This document shows positions 57,801 through 64,000 of a stretch of 64,000 nucleotides of DNA, one piece after another. The first letter of the stretch is position 1, and each line of letters begins with the position of its first letter. The translations under genes and the position numbers were made by a program. A model generated the notes under the pieces. That model did no database searches. It had not been told where the DNA came from and worked only from the letters and a program-made list of their open reading frames with translations. The DNA comes from Rhodanobacter glycinis (lineage in GTDB: Bacteria > Pseudomonadota > Gammaproteobacteria > Xanthomonadales > Rhodanobacteraceae): contig NZ_FOSR01000002.1 of assembly GCF_900114325.1 (NCBI RefSeq), positions 310,001 to 374,000 of the forward strand, read 5' to 3'.

Positions 57801-60800
57801 TGAGTTCGCGGCTGTCTGCGCCATGGACGGGCGAGGTCATCGACGCGTGCGAATCCGGACTGCAGTGCATTGAGAAACATCGCCAGTTGTTCGATCAACT
57901 AGCCGAGCCGTGGCCCGCGTCCACCACGGCCGGCCTGAACAAGGGATTGGCACTGATCACCCGGCTCGACCAGGCCACGAAAAACCTGTCGATGGGTTAT
58001 GCCACCGATATCGAGCACATCGACATTGCCGCCTTGCAGCAGGAATGGTCCCGTGCCGAGCAGTCGATCTGGCCCGTATCTTGGCATCTCAGGCACCGCG
58101 TCACAGCTCGCCTGTCCGCAACAACCATCGGCAAGAGCAAACCCGATGTCGCCAGAGACCTGTCAACTTGGGCCGACATTCGCGATTTGCGCTCCAAGAT
58201 CATCGCGCTCGATCCGGGGGCCGCGTCCACAGACGTCTGGAAGGCCTTGGACAGCAAGCCCCAGCATATCCGTTGTGCCTTGCGCTTCCAGTCCGCGCTA
58301 GCCAACGCTCGGCAACAGAAGACCTGGGAAGATCGCGGCTTCGAAACCATCGCCGACGGCAGCTGCGGCCAGCCTCTGCGCGCGGAACTGGCCCGTATGC
58401 GTGCGCTGCGCCTTCTGGAAAGGAAGGTGGGCAAGCTTGCCGGCCTGCAGGCTGCCACGGCATCGCTGTGGTCGGGGTTTTCAACACCCGCGGACACGCT
58501 TCGTGCCGCACTGGCATTTCAGCGCGAGCTGCGTCGATTGCGTGAGGAAGGTCACCTCGACGGGACTCACGAAGCGATCGCGCGTGGCGAAGCCGGCGAC
58601 GCCATGGCCACCGACTGGAAGCTATTGAACGAGCGCTCGCGGATCGAAAAGTCCTTGGACGAACTCGATGATCTCCGCAGCATGACGGGTGGCATCTGGA
58701 ACGGACGACACACCCATGCCGAGGATGTGGCGAACGCGCTGGACTTCCATGCGCAGATCACCGCGTCCATCGCCGGCCTCGCAGCGACACCGGAACGCCT
58801 TGGCCTGGTCAAAACGACACTCGATCACCTTCTCGGCGACGCCAACAGTCTACTGGAAGCGAGCGGCCCCATCGCCGCCGAAGCACACGCCCTGCTGACT
58901 GCAACGGAGCGGTTGCCGCAAACCCTCTCCGATCTGACTACTGTCGCCTGTTTCACCGAGAGTGGTCAGGCCCAGCTGAGTACGCTCCCACTCGATGGCG
59001 TGCTCGCGCTATGCGAGGGTATCGTCCAATCCGAACCGCGTCTTCGCGCCTGGGCCGCGTGGCGCCGCACCTGCAGTGATGCAATCAGTCTCGGTCTCGC
59101 TCCGCTTGTCTCAGGGATGGAGAGTGGCGCCGTGGGTTCGGGTAACGTACGTCGCAGTTTTGAGACCAACTATTGCCGCTGGTGGCTCAATGCGGCGGTG
59201 GACAACGAGCCGGCCATCCGGGATTTCGTCAGCGCAGAGCACGAGAAACGCATCCGGGACTTCCGTGAACTCGATGATCGATTCACGACCCTGACCCGAG
59301 ACTGGTTGCGCGCACGTCTGTGTGCCGACCTGCCCGACCAGGAAAGCGTCGACCGCGCATCAGAATGGGGAACCCTGCGCCATGAAATCAGCAAAAAATC
59401 CCGCCATCTGCCGCTGCGAGAGTTGATGTCGCGTGCGCCCACCGTGCTGACCAAGCTCACGCCCTGCCTATTGATGAGTCCGTTGTCGATTGCACAGTAC
59501 CTGCCACCGGATGCGAGCGCGTTCGACCTGGTCGTGTTCGACGAGGCGTCGCAGATTCCCGTTTGGGATGCCATCGGCGCAATCGCACGAGGCAAACAGG
59601 TCGTCATGGTCGGCGATCCCAAGCAACTGCCGCCAACATCATTTTTCGACCGCGCGGGAGCCGGAGCCGAAAGCGACGACGAGGACGTCGAAGACGATCT
59701 CGAAAGCATCCTCGACGAATGCATCGGCGCCAACCTGCCCACCCGCAATCTCAATTGGCACTATCGCAGCCGCCATGAAAGCCTGATTGCGTTCTCCAAT
59801 CAGCGGTACTATGAAAGCAAACTGGTCACGTTTCCGTCCCCGGTCACCAACGACCAGGCCGTCAGCCTGCACTCCGTGCCTGGCGTCTACGAGAAAGGCG
59901 CCTCACGCACGAACCCCATCGAGGCCAAGGCACTCGTCGCCGATATCGTCACACACCTGCGCTCACGGGATTTCAGGGAAAGCCGGTTGACCATCGGCGT
60001 CGTCACATTCAATGCCGAGCAGCAGCGCCTGATCGAGGATCTTCTCGACGAGGCGCGCCGACAGGATCCTTCGCTCGAGTCCTATTTCGAGGAAGCCGCA
60101 CTCGAACCCCTCTTCGTGAAGAATCTCGAAAGCGTCCAGGGTGACGAGCGCGACATCATGTATTTCTCGATCACCTACGGCCCGGACCGCGCCGACCTGC
60201 TTTCGATGAACTTCGGACCACTGAACCGCCAAGGCGGCGAGCGCCGACTGAACGTCGCGATCACGCGGGCTCGCCAGGAACTTCGCGTCTTCGCGAGCCT
60301 GCGCGCCGAACAAATGGACCTCGCCCGAACCAGCGCAGCGGGCGTACGCGACCTCAAGCACTTCCTCGAATTCGCGGCGCGTGGCCCCCGCGCTCTGGCC
60401 GAAGCCACGCCCGGGAGCCGGGGCGGCTACGACAGCCCCTTCGAACAAGCCGTCGCCGACGCACTGGCGAAACGCGGCTGGCGCCTGCACACCCAGATCG
60501 GTGTCTCGCAGTTCCGCATCGATCTGGGCGTGGTCGACCCAGATGCACCGGGACGCTATCTGGCCGGCATCGAGTGTGACGGCGCCACCTATCACCGCAG
60601 CGCCACAGCACGTGACCGCGACAAGCTGCGCGAGCAGGTTCTGCGTGGGCTAGGCTGGGAGATTCTGCGCATATGGTCCACCGACTGGTGGATCGATCCG
60701 GCTAACGTTGTCGAGCACATCGACAAGCGCCTGCAAGATCTTCTCGACGTGACCCGCGTACATCGCACCACGGAGACCGCACGCATCAAAGCCGAACAGG

Positions 60801-61492
60801 AGGCACGCGAGGAAGCTTCGCGACTAACCGCTGAAGCCGCCGAGCGTAATGCGGCCTCGATGGCCAACGGCTCTGAGGCCAAGCCCAATCCAGATTTGTC
60901 CGAAACCGTCGCATCCACGTCACATATCATTGAGGCTGCGTATGCGAAATCCCTTCCCGGCGAACCGGACGCTCTTGCAACGCAAGCAGACAGCGCGTAT
61001 TCCGAAGCCGATCCGAGCGAAGCCGTGAACCTCGTGGAGCCCGACAGGTTCTTCGCCGATGCTTATACGCCCTCGTTGACCCGGATGATTACTCACGTCA
61101 TCAACCATGAAGGCCCCATTCTTGATATCGTCCTCGCTCGCCGCATCGCCAGGACACATGGCTGGCTTCGTACGGGCGGACGTATCCGCGATCGCGTCAT
61201 CCACATCGCGAATCAGGCGCATCCGAGTTCAAGCGAAGACGTCGGAACCTTTTTCTGGCCTGGCGACCAAAGTCCCGGCGCCGCACTCGCTTTTCGTCGT
61301 CCCATCGACGACGACCCTGCTCGCTCGGTCGACGAAATCTGCATTCAAGAACTCGGCGCACTGGCTCGAGAAATGAGGGCCACCGGCAAACTCGGAGAAG
61401 ATGTTCTTTACGCAATGGCGCACGCACTGGGGTTGCAAAAGCTTGGCGCCGCCAACAGGAGCAGGCTGGAGAAAGCCATGCAGTTTGGCTGA
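54872..61492 (+). CDS. hheA: DUF4011-helicase-nuclease defence protein (Hhe type)
   Basis: A 2206-residue single-gene protein. From the N-terminus: a transglutaminase-like segment (Cys in GLATCLDSSLLFCSALEQAG near 232, His in GHAFAGVW near 257); DUF4011 from about 393 (LARWQRKLLDLSLRNNLLNF); a superfamily 1 helicase with Walker A GPPGTGKSQTIANL near 706, LVVFDEASQIPVWDAIGAI near 1554, VMVGDPKQLPPTSFF near 1577, SVQGDERDIMYFS, and NVAITRARQEL near 1793; a Vsr/PD-(D/E)XK-like nuclease near 1850-1940 (FRIDLGVV, GIECDGATYH); and DUF3320 near 2070-2125. This order matches the DUF4011-helicase-Vsr anti-phage proteins called Hhe. It probably unwinds and cuts invading DNA. AGGAGGGGG lies ahead of the ATG. 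Composition looks lower in GC than the neighbours, suggesting transfer. Confidence 0.85.
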   Translation: MTQEQQQESGVRQEEPLRIEATLVTKLNLAAFQNAVPVIASLTIVNDTDARISDLELAVTSEPTFFQPKTWRIDEIGTHSRYRVPLPDIALDGSLLSRLTEAETATVSFVLRTTDAETSAMAKSDVKLELLPRNQWGGLSSLPDLVAAFVQPNEPAVERLLKQAADVLRKSGKNSALDGYAGGARRVWELTSAIWSAVASMKLDYALPPASFEHSGQKVRGPGQIAESGLATCLDSSLLFCSALEQAGLNPLLVFTRGHAFAGVWLKDEQFSTTVIDDVTALRKRVRLKELVLFETTLIAQHPVPAFSYAAERANQQIAESHDETFELAVDVRRARMQRIKPLASTEATPRQAQSAPAVPPDVELGIEEAPDLPGEFTAATSVEPAALDPRDRLARWQRKLLDLSLRNNLLNFKEGKRALRLDVPDPGALEDLLATNETLKLLPRPDLMTGADPRNQALYEERERENVQRQHALDALRRREIFVGLSQQDLETRLIDLYRTARTSLQEGGANTLYVALGFLSWTRDDRDERRYRAPLILLPVTLQRHNARSGFTFALHDDEPRFNPTLIEMLRQDFRLGLGVAEGELPRDDAGLDVDRIWQSVEHAIKDIKGWEVSREVVLSTFSFAKYLMWKDLAERTDQLRENSVVRHLLDTPRDHFDSNIPFPDTIRLDSDFSPSQVFCPLAADSSQLSAIMAAARGKNFVLIGPPGTGKSQTIANLIAQSVAEGKRVLFVSEKIAALDVVYRRLREVKLGEFCLELHSSKARKTDVLAQLNAAWEARGKADAGAWQAQAEHLAELRHTLNGYVQSLHRRYSNGWSIYDAIGQLSANPELEGLGFSWPSFAAHDATTMAAMRDVSDRLEVNAQSVGYESLTTHALATIGQVEWSPSWQQRTVDAARKALPAVRAMQHCVDQFAQATGLSLPLSDRRAVQALEQLARCLPTAAGRDWRFALRPDARVIAQRLQEGLELINLHFDMSSRLSAPWTGEVIDACESGLQCIEKHRQLFDQLAEPWPASTTAGLNKGLALITRLDQATKNLSMGYATDIEHIDIAALQQEWSRAEQSIWPVSWHLRHRVTARLSATTIGKSKPDVARDLSTWADIRDLRSKIIALDPGAASTDVWKALDSKPQHIRCALRFQSALANARQQKTWEDRGFETIADGSCGQPLRAELARMRALRLLERKVGKLAGLQAATASLWSGFSTPADTLRAALAFQRELRRLREEGHLDGTHEAIARGEAGDAMATDWKLLNERSRIEKSLDELDDLRSMTGGIWNGRHTHAEDVANALDFHAQITASIAGLAATPERLGLVKTTLDHLLGDANSLLEASGPIAAEAHALLTATERLPQTLSDLTTVACFTESGQAQLSTLPLDGVLALCEGIVQSEPRLRAWAAWRRTCSDAISLGLAPLVSGMESGAVGSGNVRRSFETNYCRWWLNAAVDNEPAIRDFVSAEHEKRIRDFRELDDRFTTLTRDWLRARLCADLPDQESVDRASEWGTLRHEISKKSRHLPLRELMSRAPTVLTKLTPCLLMSPLSIAQYLPPDASAFDLVVFDEASQIPVWDAIGAIARGKQVVMVGDPKQLPPTSFFDRAGAGAESDDEDVEDDLESILDECIGANLPTRNLNWHYRSRHESLIAFSNQRYYESKLVTFPSPVTNDQAVSLHSVPGVYEKGASRTNPIEAKALVADIVTHLRSRDFRESRLTIGVVTFNAEQQRLIEDLLDEARRQDPSLESYFEEAALEPLFVKNLESVQGDERDIMYFSITYGPDRADLLSMNFGPLNRQGGERRLNVAITRARQELRVFASLRAEQMDLARTSAAGVRDLKHFLEFAARGPRALAEATPGSRGGYDSPFEQAVADALAKRGWRLHTQIGVSQFRIDLGVVDPDAPGRYLAGIECDGATYHRSATARDRDKLREQVLRGLGWEILRIWSTDWWIDPANVVEHIDKRLQDLLDVTRVHRTTETARIKAEQEAREEASRLTAEAAERNAASMANGSEAKPNPDLSETVASTSHIIEAAYAKSLPGEPDALATQADSAYSEADPSEAVNLVEPDRFFADAYTPSLTRMITHVINHEGPILDIVLARRIARTHGWLRTGGRIRDRVIHIANQAHPSSSEDVGTFFWPGDQSPGAALAFRRPIDDDPARSVDEICIQELGALAREMRATGKLGEDVLYAMAHALGLQKLGAANRSRLEKAMQFG

Positions 61493-61573
61493 CTCTATCC
61501 CCGTTATCTCTACCCCACGCGGCGTCGCCACCGAAATGCGCGTCAGCCGCCGCGGTCGAGCGGATGAGCCAAC

Positions 61574-62146
61574 TCAGCGTCCACCGGCACAAATTTTGTG
61601 CCGGAAACAACCCACAAGATGGTCGTTGATCATCCCGGTTGCCTGCATCAGCGAATAGCAGATGGTGCCGCCGACGAAGCGGAAGCCGCGTTTCTTCAGC
61701 GTCTTGCTCATGTGGTCGGACAGCGGTGTGCTGGCCGGCACCTGGCTGGATTCGCGCCAGCGGTTCACGATCGGCTTGCCGTCGACGAACGACCACAGGC
61801 AAGCGTCCAGACTGCCGAATTCGTCGATGGCCTTGAGTGCAGCCACGGCGTTGTCGCGCACCGATGACACTTTCAGGCGGTTGCGGATGATGCCGGGATC
61901 GAGCAGGCGCTTTTCCAGTTCGCGATCAGTCATCTTCGCAACGCGGGCGATGTCGAAACCATGGAACGCCTTGCGGTAGTTTTCGCGCTTGACCAGCACG
62001 GTGCGCCACGACAGTCCTGCCTGCGCCCCTTCGAGGCACAGGAATTCGAACAAGGCGTTTTCGTCGTGCAGCGGCACACCCCACTCGTGGTCGTGGTAGT
62101 CGCACATCAAGTCGTCGCCATCGGCGGCCCAGGCGCAGCGCTGCAT
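61574..62146 (-). CDS. tag: DNA-3-methyladenine glycosylase I
   Basis: A 190-residue base-excision enzyme removing 3-methyladenine. MQRCAWAADGDDLMCDYHDHEWGVP, the pocket LCLEGAQAGLSWRTVLVKR, DPGIIRNRLKV and GFRFVGGTICYSLMQATGM match E. coli Tag closely. The zinc ligands (Cys4, His17 and the C-terminal His/Cys in NDHLVGCF) are present. I chose ATG 62146 for its AAGGAGGA site; the longer frame to 62245 adds 33 non-family residues. It is divergent from the DMT transporter gene. Confidence 0.95.
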   Translation of the reverse strand: MQRCAWAADGDDLMCDYHDHEWGVPLHDENALFEFLCLEGAQAGLSWRTVLVKRENYRKAFHGFDIARVAKMTDRELEKRLLDPGIIRNRLKVSSVRDNAVAALKAIDEFGSLDACLWSFVDGKPIVNRWRESSQVPASTPLSDHMSKTLKKRGFRFVGGTICYSLMQATGMINDHLVGCFRHKICAGGR

Positions 62147-62235
62147 GCAATGTCCTCCTTCGGAGCAGGCAATGTAGCGCAGCTGCGGCGACGATGCGGA
62201 TAGACTCGTGATTTCCTTCTTCGTGATCTCGATCC

Positions 62236-63126
62236 ATGGCTTCATCGTCTTCCCCGCAGCGCACCGCCGTGCTGGCCATGCTCGTCACCATCGGCTTGTG
62301 GGCCTACAGCTGGGTGGTGATGAAGCAGGTGCTGCGTTACTCGGGGCCGTTCGATTTTTCGGCGATCCGCTACCTGCTGGGGGCGTTGGTACTGTTTGCC
62401 GCGTTGCTGGTGGCGAAGCAATCGCTGCGGCCACCACCGCTGCTGGCCACCGTGCTGATCGGCCTGGCGCAGACCACCGCGTTCCAGGGGCTGGAACAAT
62501 GGGCGCTGGTAACCGGCGGCGCCGGACGCGTGGCGCTGCTGGCCTACACCATGCCGTTCTGGGCCGTGCTGCTGGCGTGGCCCTTGCTGGCCGAGCGTCC
62601 GACCGCGCGGCACTGGCTGGGCCTCGCGCTCGCCGCGCTCGGCCTGCTCTGCATTCTCGAACCCTGGCGCGGCATGGGCAGCTGGCACAGCACGGCGCTG
62701 GCCCTGCTGGGTGGTGCGGGCTGGGCGCTGGGTACGGTGTTGAGCAAACGGATGTTCCAGCGCCATACCTGCTCGCCGCTCAGTCTCACGGCATGGCAGA
62801 TGCTGTTCGGCGGCATCGGCCTGGCGATCATCGCGCTGCTGGTGCCGCAGCGGCCGATCGAATGGAACGGGGCCTTCGTGGCCGGGCTGGCCTATTGCGT
62901 GGTGTTCGCTTCCAGCATCGCCTGGGGTTTGTGGCTGTTCGTGCTGCAACGCCTGCCCACGGCGGTGGCCAGCCTGTCCAGCCTGGGTGTGCCGATTGTC
63001 AGCGTGCTGCTGGCCTGGATCATCCTGCACGAGCAGCCGACGCTGATGGAAGGCGTCGGCATCGTCTGCATCCTGCTGGGTCTGTGCTCGGTAAGCGGTG
63101 TCGGCATACGCCGGCGCGGGCACTGA
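62236..63126 (+). CDS. DMT family (EamA) transporter
   Basis: A 296-residue inner-membrane protein with ten predicted helices in two EamA repeats (IGLWAYSWVVMKQVLRYSGP and AGWALGTVLSKRMF start the two halves). LAYTMPFWAVLLAWPLLAE and LGVPIVSVLLAWIILHEQP are the conserved repeat ends. Members export amino acids or other metabolites; the substrate is unknown. It starts 89 bases from tag on the other strand. Confidence 0.9.
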   Translation: MASSSSPQRTAVLAMLVTIGLWAYSWVVMKQVLRYSGPFDFSAIRYLLGALVLFAALLVAKQSLRPPPLLATVLIGLAQTTAFQGLEQWALVTGGAGRVALLAYTMPFWAVLLAWPLLAERPTARHWLGLALAALGLLCILEPWRGMGSWHSTALALLGGAGWALGTVLSKRMFQRHTCSPLSLTAWQMLFGGIGLAIIALLVPQRPIEWNGAFVAGLAYCVVFASSIAWGLWLFVLQRLPTAVASLSSLGVPIVSVLLAWIILHEQPTLMEGVGIVCILLGLCSVSGVGIRRRGH

Positions 63127-63192
63127 TTTTCCGTCAGTGCCGGCGCCGACTGACAGCGGTATCATGCGCCCGTCGTCCCCACGAACAACACC

Positions 63193-64000
63193 ATGTCCTC
63201 CCTGCCACAGCTTTGGCTTCACCTGGTCGACTGGCTGAGCAGTCATGCCGTCGCACCGACACTCGATTTGCTGCATCTGGGCAAGCTGTCCGGCGATCCG
63301 CGCGACATCGCCGCGTCGCTGCTGATCGCGGCGCTGCAGATCAGCATCATCGGCTTCATCTTCCGACCGCTGGAAACCTGGTTCCCCGCGGAAAAATGGA
63401 GCGATCGCAAGCTCACCCTGGTGGACCGCAACTACACGCTGATGATGCTGCTGGGCATCTTTCCGCTGTTCACCTACCTGATCCTGATGCCGTTCAGCCA
63501 TCTGTTCGGTGGTGCGGACGCGGCCACCTCCAGCACCGGCTCGCCGCTGGCGCTGACGCATTGGATGCCGTGGTTCAACAACCATCCCTACGCGCTGTTC
63601 GCAACGTATTACGTGGTCTACGACTTCGTGTACTACTGGATGCACCGCACCCAGCACGCGCTGCCCTGGTGGTGGGCGCTGCACAGCATGCACCACAGCA
63701 CGCGGCAGATGAGCTGCTGGACCAACGACCGCGGCAACCTGGTGGACGGCTTCATCCAGTCGATGATTCTCGCCGTGGTGGGCCTGGCGATGGGCGTCGA
63801 TCCGGACGAATTCGCGTGGCTGATGCTGCTGGGCGAACTGGTGCAGAACTTCTCGCACACCAATACGCGCTTCGGCTTTGGCCGCATCCTCGAACACGTC
63901 TTCGTCGACCCCAAATTCCACCGTCTGCACCACATGCTGGTCGACCCGGAACGCCCGGGCCTGCACAACTGCAATTACGGCCAGGTGCTGTCGATCTGGG
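63193..64000 (+). CDS. Sterol desaturase/fatty acid hydroxylase family protein (truncated by window end)
   Basis: The first 269 codons are open to the edge. Membrane helices near residues 35-60 and 70-100 are followed by histidine boxes HRTQH, HSMHH, the HTN region and HRLHH, in the order of membrane di-iron hydroxylases. WWWALHSMHHSTRQMSCWTN and FGRILEHVFVDPKFHRLHHM place it in a different branch from the AGMO-like gene at 8918-10201. The substrate is unknown. The C-terminus lies outside the window. Confidence 0.88.
   Translation, partial: MSSLPQLWLHLVDWLSSHAVAPTLDLLHLGKLSGDPRDIAASLLIAALQISIIGFIFRPLETWFPAEKWSDRKLTLVDRNYTLMMLLGIFPLFTYLILMPFSHLFGGADAATSSTGSPLALTHWMPWFNNHPYALFATYYVVYDFVYYWMHRTQHALPWWWALHSMHHSTRQMSCWTNDRGNLVDGFIQSMILAVVGLAMGVDPDEFAWLMLLGELVQNFSHTNTRFGFGRILEHVFVDPKFHRLHHMLVDPERPGLHNCNYGQVLSIW

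Overview
The window is about 64 kb of GC-rich DNA from a gammaproteobacterium of the order Xanthomonadales. A Rhodanobacter/Dyella-type relative fits best. The reasons are a Xanthomonas-style GlcNAc locus (NagP, a LacI regulator, SIS-type NagB-II, NagA, TonB-dependent receptor), a large leu-ilv operon with an IlvG/IlvM-type acetolactate synthase, and many intergenic palindromic repeats. The species assignment is inference; no 16S gene is present.

Layout. 1-1300: the 5' end of a TOTE-type archaeo-eukaryotic primase gene (minus strand) next to tRNA-Arg(CCG), which looks like the edge of a mobile island. 1.4-11 kb: two tandem M61 peptidases, an acyltransferase, an amino-acid permease, then a cluster of a GDPD phosphodiesterase, a YhhN/TMEM86 lysoplasmalogenase-like protein and an alkylglycerol-monooxygenase-like hydroxylase that may degrade ether lipids. 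12-24 kb: a chitin/GlcNAc utilisation locus (GH20 hexosaminidase, TonB receptor and glucokinase-type kinase on minus; nagP, lacI-type regulator, nagB-II and nagA on plus), with a probable LacI operator overlapping each divergent promoter. 24-28 kb: an LtaS-like sulfatase-fold protein and a CpdB nucleotidase. 28.5-32 kb: threonine operon (leader peptide, hom, thrB, thrC). 34-46 kb: one branched-chain amino acid operon (leader peptide and attenuator, leuA, ilvE, leuC, leuD, leuB, ilvC, a VOC protein, ilvG, ilvM, ilvA). 46-49 kb: a glycosyltransferase remnant, a lipoprotein, ubiA and comF. 49-54.5 kb: biotin genes bioB, bioF, trhO, bioH and bioC, with a MITE-like element between bioB and bioF. 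54.9-61.5 kb: one 2206-residue DUF4011-helicase-nuclease protein of the anti-phage Hhe type. 61.5-64 kb: tag, a DMT transporter and a truncated sterol-desaturase-like gene.

How the genes work together. The thr and leu/ilv operons make Thr and then Ile, Val and Leu (ilvD is not in the window). Each is preceded by a leader peptide rich in the cognate residues, and in both cases the promoter is so close to the leader ATG that the leader is probably translated from a leaderless mRNA. The nag locus takes up chitin-derived GlcNAc, phosphorylates it, deacetylates it and deaminates it. Two unrelated putative defence genes (TOTE primase and Hhe-like) sit at separate positions. Small palindromic repeats (about 12 copies of one family) occur between genes, inside operons, and in the 3' end of at least one coding sequence.
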